Source of the DNA: Simkaniaceae bacterium
GTDB taxonomy: Bacteria > Chlamydiota > Chlamydiia > Chlamydiales > JACRBE01
Assembly: GCA_022763045.1 (NCBI GenBank)
Contig: JALEGI010000010.1
Coordinates: forward strand, 1 to 64,000
Length of the DNA stretch: 64,000 nucleotides
Direction: 5' to 3'
The position numbers were made by a program, and so were the translations under genes. The notes beneath the pieces were generated by a model. It saw only the letters and a program-made list of their open reading frames with translations. It made no database searches and was not told the DNA's origin. This document shows, in pieces, positions 33,401-40,996 of the stretch (positions within the stretch are counted from its first letter, which is position 1; the number at the start of each line of letters is the position of its first letter).

Positions 33401-34486
33401 GAAAACTCCTTCAAGTAGGCGTTGATAAAGCCATCGATGTGTCCATCCATCACGCTCTCGATATTGCCCTCTTCATACTTAGTTCGGGTATCTTTGACAA
33501 GGGTGTAGGGTTGAAAGACATAGCTGCGTATCTGCGCGCCCCAGGCGTTTTCCATCTTCTCACCAGAGATTTTATTGAGAGCCTCTTGCCGCTCCATCAC
33601 CTCGCGCTCATAGAGTTTTGCACGGAGCATCTTCATGCACGTTTCGCGGTTTTGCAGCTGCGAGCGCTCGGCTTGGCAGGTAACCACAATGTTTGTCTTG
33701 AGATGCGTGATGCGCACGGCCGATTCAGTTTTGTTGACGTGCTGGCCACCTGCACCTGAGGCGCGATAGGTGTCGATACGAATGTCATCGGGCCGAATTT
33801 CAATTGCAATGTCATCTTCAATCTGAGGCGTCACCTCAACGGCGGCAAAGCTCGTATGGCGGCGGGCATTGCTATCGAAGGGAGAAATGCGCACTAACCG
33901 GTGCACCCCCTTTTCTGCTTTGGCATAGCCGTAGGCAAAGGGGCCTGTCACTGACATCGTAATTGACTTGATTCCTGCAACCTCACCATCAACTTGGTCG
34001 ATCAGCTCCCACTTAAACCTTTTCAGGGTAAACCAGCGCTGATACATACGTGTGAGCATTGCGACCCAATCACACGATTCGGTCCCGCCAGCTCCAGCAT
34101 TGAGCGTGATGTAGCAGTTTTTCTCATCAAGCTCTCCTGAGAGCATCCGCTTGATTTCAAGCTCTTCAACGCCCTTTTCAACGCGCGTGAGCTCATCCAT
34201 GAGTTCTGTAACAAGCTCGGGATCCTCATCGGCATCGGGCAGAAGGGACTGGACATCCTCAAACGAGGTTTTGAGCATGTGATAGGGCTCTGTCCACGAT
34301 TTTAATTTGTTGCACTCGGCGATGGTCTTTTGCGCTTTGTCGCTATCTTCCCAAAAAGCGCTCTCTTCCATGACTTTTTCAAGCTCTGAAATCTCTTTGA
34401 TCTTGCTAGGCAAGTCAAAGATACCTCCACATGTGACCGAGTTTTTCCTCCAATGATTTCAGGCGATTAGCCGTCTCTTCGTTCAT
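33397..34486 (-). CDS. prfB: peptide chain release factor 2 (programmed +1 frameshift)
   Basis: The first 23 codons run from ATG 34486 (MNEETANRLKSLEEKLGHMW) to CTT at 34418, then an in-frame TGA (34417-34415). A +1 shift that skips 34417 continues as DLPSKIKEISELE through 33397, giving 362 residues, the normal RF2 length. The RF2 marks are SPF in RISPFDSNARRHTS and the catalytic GGQ in SGAGGQHVNKTES. RF2 ends translation at UGA and UAA. A start at the TTG at 34413 would give a truncated protein and is rejected. The 5' end overlaps the pyrophosphorylase gene by 20 bases, the 3' end the acetyltransferase by four. Confidence 0.96.
34414..34429 (-). other. RF2 programmed frameshift site
   Basis: On the minus strand the site reads TGG-AGG-TAT-CTT-TGA-C (34429-34414). 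The AGG-TAT-CTT-TGA-C core with an internal Shine-Dalgarno-like AGG is the classical autoregulatory signal: low RF2 lets the ribosome pause at UGA and slip +1 to make more RF2. Confidence 0.95.
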
Positions 34487-36401
34487 ACCTTTTTCCTTTC
34501 TTATCAATTGTCAGTCGCATTCCCTTCTCGACATGGATCTCCATATCTCCCTCAAGTGTCACATCGGAAATCACAAGCTCGCTCCCCTCTTCGAGCTTAG
34601 CATAGAAGCGCTCCGTGCGCTGAATCTCATTTTTCCAATAGCAGCTCCCTGCATGGGCCCTGCCCTGATTTTTAAATGTCACATTCTCAACTTTAAGCTG
34701 CGCAGCGCGATCAGAATAGACCAATTTTCCATCGACAAAGTGCCCGAGCACATTGTCTGTTTCGATGAGCACCGACCCATCGATGTGGCAGTTAGACATG
34801 GTAACTTCAGCAATTTCAAGCTGCAGCTCGCCGCCATTTTGGATCGAGCCGCCTTTGAGCTTTTTGCCAATCTCCTCATAAACCGGTCCCAGCGCTGGAT
34901 GGTAGAGAAAAACTACGGAGGGACGGCTCTTAGAGTAGTCAGAGGCGCCCTCATACTCGGGCAGCGTAAATCCACAAAGAGAAAGAAGCTCGCGATTGTT
35001 TGCAATCACCGTCGTATAGGCACCTTCAGGAGTCTCTAAAAGATCGCCTGTATAGGAGCGCTTTGTCGCGCATAGGGTTTTATTTCTTGCACCGAGCGTC
35101 AAATAGGCCCGCTCGGCATTTTTTCCTTGGTCGATCTCTTCGGCTAGGTTTTGCATCGTTAGCTCAAGGCGCGCAACGGTGCGCTCATTGGTATGCTTGA
35201 AGTTTAAAATCTCTCCCGGATAGGGATTGCGCACAATCGCCTCACGCACCGCTTCTAAATCGACAAACAAGATATTGGCATTGGCCGGGTAATAGGTGAG
35301 ATTCTTTGTATGCTCAAGCGTTTTTTTCCGCGTCAAATCGCAATATTCTACATTGGAAAGTGCGCACTTGCCACTATCGAAAACCTTCACGACATTGACC
35401 CCCTCTTTGGCATTTTCTCGCCTTGGACAGCAGGCAAAGCCAAAAAGATGGTCCTCTTTTAAGCCAACGCCACAAAAAGAGAGGAGCCCTAAATCAACAC
35501 CAGCAATCGGATTGTTAATCTGGCGCACCAAGCCCTTTGAGCGCCCCATCTGATCGAGCCAGTCAAAGACGCCTGAGAGCTGAGCAAGGCGCCAAATCAC
35601 GCCGTGGCCCCCCGGCTTCCAAAGAAGCGTGCCATCCGAATTGCAAAACCACCGTCCCCTGCGGTTAAAAGCGGGCACCTTTGGCTGTGAAAAGAGGCGA
35701 AAGCGCTCTTTTCCCCTGCCAAACCACCCCTTGCTCGCGCAGATTCCGGTAATCTTTGCATGGTTATCTTTTTCATCTGAGGTCATCATCGCAATGGGCG
35801 TTGTCAGCTGTTTGCCATAGCGCTTAAAGTGCAGGTACTCGCGCGCCTGCAAATCGCGAATCAGCCCCTCTAAAAGGGAGCGTCCCAAAAAATTCAAGCA
35901 GGCCGCTGGAAGCATCTCGCCACTTTTCTCATCGACAAGTCCCAAGCGATCTGCCGCACCGCCCACAGGATAGAACTCGGCCATCTCGCCCAGCTTTTCA
36001 AGCCCCGCCTCCATCATCTCAAGCGACACCTTGCGATCTTCTAAATCAATTCCCTGAGGGGGCAGGTAGTCGACCTCATCCTTGCGCTTGCCCGATAAAA
36101 GCTTGAGCACCTCCTCTTGGTAGCCAACAATTCCACCAATTGCATCGTAGAAACGATCCATCCCCATCAAATCCAAAATCAACTGGGGCAAATCGCTCGC
36201 ATGCAATCCCTCAAAAATGTGCTCCTGGCCACAGGCAATGACCTGTTTTACAAGAATCTCATGCTCTGCTGAGAGCTCATAGCCCAAGGTTTCATACACC
36301 TCACAAATGCGAGGCAACCGATTTAAAATATCGAGCGGATTATCAGCGCGCTTCAAAGTCTTTGCAAGGTCGTGAAGCTGTGTCAGAGTGATTTGCGACA
36401 T
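34467..36401 (-). CDS. UDP-sugar pyrophosphorylase family protein (UTP-glucose-1-phosphate uridylyltransferase-like)
   Basis: 644 residues from the ATG complementary to 36399-36401; the frame is open to an ATG at 36476. The nucleotide-binding part has YPVGGAADRLGLVDEKSGEM, the family's GG-x-DRLG loop, and LTTPIAMMTSDEKDNHAKIT, similar to the plastid UGP3 type. DGTLLWKPGGHGVIWRLAQL fits the sugar-binding region. The last ~130 residues (GSIQNGGELQLEIAEVTMSN onward) look like a left-handed beta-helix. It should make UDP-glucose or a related UDP-sugar. It heads the operon with prfB. A promoter-like TGGACG-17-TATACT ends just before the chosen start, suggesting a very short leader. Confidence 0.82.
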   Translation of the reverse strand: MSQITLTQLHDLAKTLKRADNPLDILNRLPRICEVYETLGYELSAEHEILVKQVIACGQEHIFEGLHASDLPQLILDLMGMDRFYDAIGGIVGYQEEVLKLLSGKRKDEVDYLPPQGIDLEDRKVSLEMMEAGLEKLGEMAEFYPVGGAADRLGLVDEKSGEMLPAACLNFLGRSLLEGLIRDLQAREYLHFKRYGKQLTTPIAMMTSDEKDNHAKITGICASKGWFGRGKERFRLFSQPKVPAFNRRGRWFCNSDGTLLWKPGGHGVIWRLAQLSGVFDWLDQMGRSKGLVRQINNPIAGVDLGLLSFCGVGLKEDHLFGFACCPRRENAKEGVNVVKVFDSGKCALSNVEYCDLTRKKTLEHTKNLTYYPANANILFVDLEAVREAIVRNPYPGEILNFKHTNERTVARLELTMQNLAEEIDQGKNAERAYLTLGARNKTLCATKRSYTGDLLETPEGAYTTVIANNRELLSLCGFTLPEYEGASDYSKSRPSVVFLYHPALGPVYEEIGKKLKGGSIQNGGELQLEIAEVTMSNCHIDGSVLIETDNVLGHFVDGKLVYSDRAAQLKVENVTFKNQGRAHAGSCYWKNEIQRTERFYAKLEEGSELVISDVTLEGDMEIHVEKGMRLTIDKKGKRYERRDG

Positions 36402-36509
36402 AAGTACAGCAGTATAGACGAATGTGTAAAACACGTCCAGCAATGGGGTGATCTCTTGAACCGAGCAACGTTGCATCTAGGAAAAAAACACCTGAATTGA
36501 CGAATTTTT

Positions 36510-36538
36510 TTGACTATAAAGCGAAAACGAGTGATAAA
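36510..36538 (+). promoter_or_regulatory. probable promoter of the SWIB gene
   Basis: TTGACT (36510-36515), 17-base spacer, GATAAA (36533-36538). The downstream leader holds a small palindrome CTTCCC-TAGAT-GGGAAG (36559-36575), and AAGGAG lies before the ATG at 36617. The leader would be about 70 bases. Confidence 0.55.
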
Positions 36539-36616
36539 TGTCTACTTAAGAGATCGAACTTCCCTAGATGGGAAGAACAGGTTAGATTTAACTGAATCAT
36601 CACAAGGAGCATTTAC

Positions 36617-36877
36617 ATGACCCCACCGAAAAAAAATTCAAAGTTCATGAAACCTATGAAAATAAGCGAAGAGCTCGCTGCTGTTGTTGGCAAGGGGCCA
36701 ATGCCAAGAACTGAAGTCACTAAGCAACTTTGGAACTACATCAAAAAACACAAAAGACAAGATCCCGAGAACAAGCGTAACATCATCCCAGACGAAAAAC
36801 TCGCTGCTGTTTTCGGAAGCAAAAAAGCGATCAACATGTTCCAAATGACAAAACTCGTCAACGGCCACCTTTCATAA
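36617..36877 (+). CDS. SWIB/MDM2-domain protein
   Basis: 86 residues, almost entirely one SWIB domain: MKISEELAAVVGKGPMPRTE, VTKQLWNYIKKHKRQDPENK, RNIIPDEKLAAVFGSKKAIN, MFQMTKLVNGHLS. SWIB domains are typical of eukaryotic chromatin-remodelling complexes and, among bacteria, of Chlamydiae, where a stand-alone protein is encoded beside prfB as here. It is probably a DNA- or chromatin-associated protein of the developmental cycle. The N-terminus is basic (PPKKNSKFMKP). Its own promoter and strong terminator make it a single-gene transcript. Confidence 0.95.
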   Translation: MTPPKKNSKFMKPMKISEELAAVVGKGPMPRTEVTKQLWNYIKKHKRQDPENKRNIIPDEKLAAVFGSKKAINMFQMTKLVNGHLS

Positions 36878-36906
36878 TTAAATTTTTAATTATATCGCTT
36901 TTTATA

Positions 36907-36937
36907 AACCTCGTTTATTAAAACGAGGTTTTTTTTA
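36907..36937 (+). terminator. intrinsic terminator after the SWIB gene
   Basis: AACCTCGTTT (36907-36916), loop ATTA, AAACGAGGTT (36921-36930), then a run of eight T (36929-36936). A textbook rho-independent terminator. Confidence 0.95.
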
Positions 36938-36972
36938 TTTAATTAATTTAAGCCATTGATTAGTATATAGCT

Positions 36973-37734
36973 ATGAATGATGGAGAGTGTGGCTGTCGCT
37001 ACAAAATGACCGTTTCTTATGACGGCACAGCCTATAGCGGATGGCAAATTCAACCCAATGGCCCTTCGGTCCAAGAGCAGATTCAAAATGCCCTATTTTT
37101 CCTCCTAGGAGATGCGGTGCATCTTTCGGGCTCTGGCAGAACAGATGCAGGCGTTCACGCCTCGCGTCAGGTGTGTCACTTCGACGCCCCAGATTTTGAC
37201 TGCCCTGAAATGCTCATGCGCCTCAACACGGTACTGCCTGAAACGGTGCGTATTCTCTCCCTCGATCCAACCACGGAAAATTTTCACGCCCGCTTTAGCG
37301 CCAAATCAAAATTTTACCACTACATTATTCACCTCGACCCCGTTTGCCCCCCTTTTAAGTCTCCCTATTGTCTCCATCTGCGCAAAAAGCTCGACCTCGA
37401 TCTTTTAAAAGAGGCGGCAAAAAAATTTACTGGTACCCATGATTTTAGCTCTTTTGCTAATAGCGCCTCTGAAGGCAGCGCTGCAATTAATCCTGTACGC
37501 ACAATCTATTCAATCAATATTGTCCCCGAAGAGGGTGGCGTGCGCCTTGAGTTCCACGGCAATGGCTTTCTCTACAAGATGGTGCGCAATATTACTGGCG
37601 CGCTCATTGAGGTGGCAACTGGCAAGATGGCCCTTGAACAAATCGATGCGCTTTTTGCTGCTAAAGATCGTAGAAAGGCGCCAAGTGGAGCCCCCGCACA
37701 GGGGCTCTTTCTCGTTAATGTGGAGTATGACTAA
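36973..37734 (+). CDS. truA: tRNA pseudouridine(38-40) synthase
   Basis: 253 residues, standard for TruA. The catalytic Asp is in SGSGRTDAGVHASRQVCHFD; the other signatures are KMTVSYDGTAYSGWQIQPN, HARFSAKSKFYHYIIH and FHGNGFLYKMVRNITGALIE. It isomerises uridines 38-40 in the anticodon arm of tRNAs. It follows the SWIB region as in C. trachomatis (with two genes lost or moved between them). The stop overlaps the start of the next small gene by one base. Confidence 0.97.
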   Translation: MNDGECGCRYKMTVSYDGTAYSGWQIQPNGPSVQEQIQNALFFLLGDAVHLSGSGRTDAGVHASRQVCHFDAPDFDCPEMLMRLNTVLPETVRILSLDPTTENFHARFSAKSKFYHYIIHLDPVCPPFKSPYCLHLRKKLDLDLLKEAAKKFTGTHDFSSFANSASEGSAAINPVRTIYSINIVPEEGGVRLEFHGNGFLYKMVRNITGALIEVATGKMALEQIDALFAAKDRRKAPSGAPAQGLFLVNVEYD

Positions 37735-38021
37735 TGGCAGCTCCTCTCTCAGCTCCAGCTCCTAAGCCTCCAGAAAAGAAGAAAGAAGATCCTCACCGCG
37801 TGTCGAAAAACTGCTTTTCGATCATGGTGAAAAGCAAATGCTTGGCAAATTTCTTTTTCTTCTGGTGGAAGATGTCTGTGAAGATTCTCTCTTGCATTTG
37901 CGGCTGCAAACGGGAGGCGTTTCTCAACTCTGTAAAAATTCCCGATTGGTTTCCTAAGGATAAACAGGAAAAATGCCAAGACCTTATCCATGAGATCCGG
38001 GCATCGTACCGTTTGCGGTAA
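37734..38021 (+). CDS. small hypothetical protein coupled to truA
   Basis: 95 residues; its ATG shares a base with the truA stop (TAATG). The N-terminus is Pro/Lys-rich (APAPKPPEKKKEDPHR), the middle is hydrophobic and aromatic with several Cys (CLANFFFFWWKMSVKILSCI, CGC), and the C-terminus is charged. The middle could be a single membrane segment. No known family. The one-base overlap and the absence of a competing frame support it being real. tRNA-Leu begins 30 bases downstream. Confidence 0.6.
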   Translation: MAAPLSAPAPKPPEKKKEDPHRVSKNCFSIMVKSKCLANFFFFWWKMSVKILSCICGCKREAFLNSVKIPDWFPKDKQEKCQDLIHEIRASYRLR

Positions 38022-38051
38022 ATACGGGTTTTATCTATACTTTCTCAGCAT

Positions 38052-38134
38052 GCCGGTGTGGCGGAATGGTAGACGCGGTAGATTCAAAATCTACTCTTAG
38101 CAATGGGGTGCTGGTTCGAGTCCAGTCACCGGTA
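38052..38134 (+). tRNA. trnL-CAA: tRNA-Leu (CAA)
   Basis: Acceptor GCCGGTG (38052-38058) pairs with CACCGGT (38127-38133) and A is the discriminator. GTGGCGGAATGGTAGACGCG is the Leu-type D arm; the anticodon stem-loop TAGAT-TCAAA-ATCTA presents CAA, reading UUG. A long variable arm and GGTTCGAGTCC T arm follow. CCA is not encoded. Length 83. Confidence 0.95.
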
Positions 38135-38137
38135 TTT

Positions 38138-38248
38138 GGGGGGCTTTTGGGAGCACCCCATCTTTGTTTTAGCGCTCGTCACGCGTATTCATCTATACGC
38201 GGGTTCCTCGCGCTAAATCAAATATGGGGCCCTCGCAGAAAGCCCCTC
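38138..38248 (+). repeat. long imperfect hairpin element downstream of tRNA-Leu
   Basis: Arms 38138-38175 and 38210-38248 are imperfect inverted repeats (about 31 of 39 aligned positions), capped by TTTAGCGC/GCGCTAAA, then an internal loop (TCGTC on one strand, GGTTCCTC on the other), then CGCGTAT/ATACGCG closed by a six-base loop. The whole fills the gap between tRNA-Leu and the HAD gene. The central part recurs at 54980-55026. No T-run, so not an ordinary terminator. Confidence 0.65.
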
Positions 38249-38293
38249 AAGTAACGCCCAATTAGAAACCTTTACTTCTTATCTAAAATTTTT

Positions 38294-38965
38294 ATGTGGA
38301 TTGATAACTACGACCTCTTCTGCTTCGACTTCGATGGCCTTTTAGTCAACACCGAGGCGCTACATTGCAAAGCCTACGATGAGATGCTCGCTAGACGCGG
38401 CTACGTTCTGGGCTGGGACTTTTTCGAGTACTGCGATAAGGCTCACTTCTCAACTGAGGTGCTGCGCGATGCGGTCTACGGCAAGCTTCCAAAGCTGCGC
38501 GAAGAGGAGCCGCAATGGGATGTGCTGCGTGAGGAAAAGCAACAGATATACCAGGGGCTTTTGACTCAGGGGTCTGTCGAGCTAATGCCGGGCGCTGGGG
38601 CGCTTCTCGAGGCAATCGGTGACCGGAAGATGTGTGTTGTCACCAATTCGACTGCGGTGCAAATTGGACGCATTCGGCAGGTGCTGCCCGAGCTCGATTG
38701 CATCAAACACTGGTTCACGCGCGAGGACTATGAGCGTCCAAAGCCAGCTCCTGATGGCTACTTGCATGCGCTGCGCTCGCTTGGAGCGGAGCGGGCAATT
38801 GGCTTTGAGGATACGCTGAAGGGCTTGAACGCTCTGCGAGAGACGCCAATCACTGCTGTTTTGGTCTGCCCAAAAGAGCACCCCCAGCTAAGTCGCCTTC
38901 CTGAGGATACAAATTACTTCAGCTCTCTTGAAGAGCTTTTAGCTGGTGATCTCTGTCAACTCTGA
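38294..38965 (+). CDS. HAD-superfamily phosphatase (beta-PGM/phosphoglycolate-phosphatase type)
   Basis: 223 residues. HAD motif I is CFDFDGLLVNTEAL (nucleophile Asp in DFDG), motif II VVTNSTA, motif III with Lys in RPKPAPDGYLHALRSLG, and motif IV GFEDTLKGLNA. The helical cap between motifs I and II is subclass I, as in phosphoglycolate phosphatase and beta-phosphoglucomutase. It should dephosphorylate a small sugar phosphate or mutate it; substrate not readable. A HAD gene also follows truA in Chlamydia. The 3' end overlaps the convergent gene at 38939 by 27 bases. Confidence 0.9.
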   Translation: MWIDNYDLFCFDFDGLLVNTEALHCKAYDEMLARRGYVLGWDFFEYCDKAHFSTEVLRDAVYGKLPKLREEEPQWDVLREEKQQIYQGLLTQGSVELMPGAGALLEAIGDRKMCVVTNSTAVQIGRIRQVLPELDCIKHWFTREDYERPKPAPDGYLHALRSLGAERAIGFEDTLKGLNALRETPITAVLVCPKEHPQLSRLPEDTNYFSSLEELLAGDLCQL

Positions 38966-40996
38966 GGGTGGTAGATAGATGGTGAGTCCAGACTCAAAGT
39001 GAAGTGTCCCGATTAGATCGACCTCAACTCCTGTCTTTGCCCCGGAAATAGGCAAAACTTCACCTGAGCCAGATAGCGGTGGGAAGTCGGCCGACTGAAA
39101 GGCCATTCTAGAAACAAGTGTGTTTGACAACGTCGACTTCTCGTTTTCTGGCTGAAAGACGAGGTGAAAGAGGTTGTTGCCACGCATAATTACCTGAATG
39201 AATCCATCACATAAGCCGCGACCTGGCAACTCTTTTGTTGCTGGAATTGCAAAGTACTCACAACCTGGACTTGGATCTTGCACCTTCCACTTGAGCGCAT
39301 ATTGCGTTGATGTAAGCTTGGCTATTGCGATGTGATCGGGAAAGAAATGATGGATGGCAACAAGCCACGCATCAGTTGCGGGGTGACCTGGGTTGCTGCT
39401 GCGCCAGGTGCAGAGCGCCTCATCTGGATCTGTCTGCCAAAGTTGAACCGAGCTGATGGTAAATGTCTCAGCTTTGGCTCTTCCTTCGACACAATTTTCT
39501 CTCCATAGCGCATCAAATTCCTTGACCTCTATGTAGGGCTTTTGCTCAATGCTCTCTTCTTCCTCTGCGGCTCCTGCTCCAGCCGATGCCTTGGGATCTT
39601 GTTTCTCAGCAACAGCAGCGGCTCCCGCTCCAGCCGATACTTTCGGCTCTTCTTCTTTCTCTGCTGCGGCCCCTGCTCCAGTTGAAGCTTCAGGCTTTTT
39701 TAAGAAGTCAAAGCTATCTCTGAGTGATCTAGTAAGCCGCCCTTCTTCTGTCTTGAAACGGGGGTTTGCTGTAAATTGCTCAATCAGCGACATAACGACA
39801 CGCGTTATTTTGGCAATTTTTGTATCTCCACAGGGCGGAGCATATTCTTCAAATCGAGTGAATTTAATTTGGCTCTCTTCACCACTGATTAAAAATCTAT
39901 ACCCTCTCAAACATTTTGTAACAGTCTCATTACGCTCCTCGGTAAAAATCCCTAGATCAGTGCCTTTCTTTAAAAACTTTGCGGCGATAAGTGCCACTTT
40001 GGCATTGACGATGGCTGATCGTGGTGCGAGTTGTGGCAAATGCTCTTCCAAGAATTTTTGGAGTTTATCTGCAAATGCGAGGTTCACTGTCGCCTTTTTG
40101 AACGCAGAAAGATCTCCCAGCATTTCAAGGGGCAAAAGGGTTTTTAAATCAGCAATAAAGGGGCTATAGGCGAATTGCTCCGGTTTAAAATCGGCATCAA
40201 TCACAGCCATACTTACGTTGAGCTCATCGACTAGATTAAAAAGGTACATTAGATGGATGATATAGCGGCAATGGTAGACCATAGCGCGCAGAGTCAATCG
40301 CACTCTAGGTGGAAGTGAGCGCTGCTTAAGTAGATTGCAGGCATCTTCCATCATCTGATAAATCCCCGGTTGATCGATCTCATCAGCCGACAATCCTGAG
40401 CAGAGTCTTTCGTAAAATAGACCAAATCTCAGCAAAACCCCTTTTGTCTCTGGAGTGGGAGGGGAGGCAAGCAAAATTAATCGGCGCGACTCTCCACCCA
40501 TAATCAGCGACTCGTCTGACTTGCTCAAATCGATATTCGTGTAAATGCCAACAGGAGGATTTGTAAGCATTCTATGCAACTCTTTAACTGCATCAACAAT
40601 TTGGCGGCACTTGAAAAAAAGCATGTTTTCAAAAGAGAGCGCCTGCTTTAAATAGACAAGGTCAAACATGCGATCAATAGCAGAGTCGTTTAACTCAACA
40701 CATGCGGGAGTCAGTTTATGGCAGTGGCCGTAGGTCAATCCATTTAACATGCGAATTGCAAAATGCTTTGTCTCTTCGGGCGTTAAATGGGCAAGGCCCA
40801 TTACACGAAGTTTTGACACTGCCTGGTGATAAATGGCCTCGTTGGGACGGAGACACTTTTCTTGAGTCATCTCATAGAGATTTGTGGCTGCTAAGGCAAG
40901 GTCGCTTTGGGGCTTTAGTGACTTCAGAAATGTCTTGACCTCACGATTTGCAAGATCCTCTGGTCCTAGCGTAAATTTAAGCTCTACCGTATCCAA
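38939..40996 (-). CDS. unknown paralog family B, copy 3, TTG start
   Basis: 685 residues; start is TTG (40994-40996) with AAGGAG about ten bases upstream, inside the end of copy 2 (20-base overlap). Three regions: a helical N-terminal part (about 1-430), an Ala-Gly-rich linker (about 432-485) with TGAGAAA, SAGAGAAA and SAGAGAA separated by Glu/Lys stretches, and a compact C-terminal domain of about 190 residues. The latter holds LWQTDPDEAL, NPGHPATDAWLVAIHHFFPD, CEYFAIPATKELPGRGLCDG, NLFHLVFQPEN and DFPPLSGSGE. No signal peptide, no known family. Probably a multidomain secreted or structural protein by architecture only. Confidence 0.82.
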   Translation of the reverse strand: MDTVELKFTLGPEDLANREVKTFLKSLKPQSDLALAATNLYEMTQEKCLRPNEAIYHQAVSKLRVMGLAHLTPEETKHFAIRMLNGLTYGHCHKLTPACVELNDSAIDRMFDLVYLKQALSFENMLFFKCRQIVDAVKELHRMLTNPPVGIYTNIDLSKSDESLIMGGESRRLILLASPPTPETKGVLLRFGLFYERLCSGLSADEIDQPGIYQMMEDACNLLKQRSLPPRVRLTLRAMVYHCRYIIHLMYLFNLVDELNVSMAVIDADFKPEQFAYSPFIADLKTLLPLEMLGDLSAFKKATVNLAFADKLQKFLEEHLPQLAPRSAIVNAKVALIAAKFLKKGTDLGIFTEERNETVTKCLRGYRFLISGEESQIKFTRFEEYAPPCGDTKIAKITRVVMSLIEQFTANPRFKTEEGRLTRSLRDSFDFLKKPEASTGAGAAAEKEEEPKVSAGAGAAAVAEKQDPKASAGAGAAEEEESIEQKPYIEVKEFDALWRENCVEGRAKAETFTISSVQLWQTDPDEALCTWRSSNPGHPATDAWLVAIHHFFPDHIAIAKLTSTQYALKWKVQDPSPGCEYFAIPATKELPGRGLCDGFIQVIMRGNNLFHLVFQPENEKSTLSNTLVSRMAFQSADFPPLSGSGEVLPISGAKTGVEVDLIGTLHFESGLTIYLPPSELTEITS

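Noticed and set aside
33397-34413. RF2 beginning at TTG 34413
   Set aside because: The upstream 24-codon ORF with the frameshift site supplies the true N-terminus.
39549-40169. 206-residue Ala/Pro/Ser-rich ORF on the plus strand
   Set aside because: It is the antisense shadow of the Ala-Gly linker of family B copy 3 and has no ribosome-binding site.
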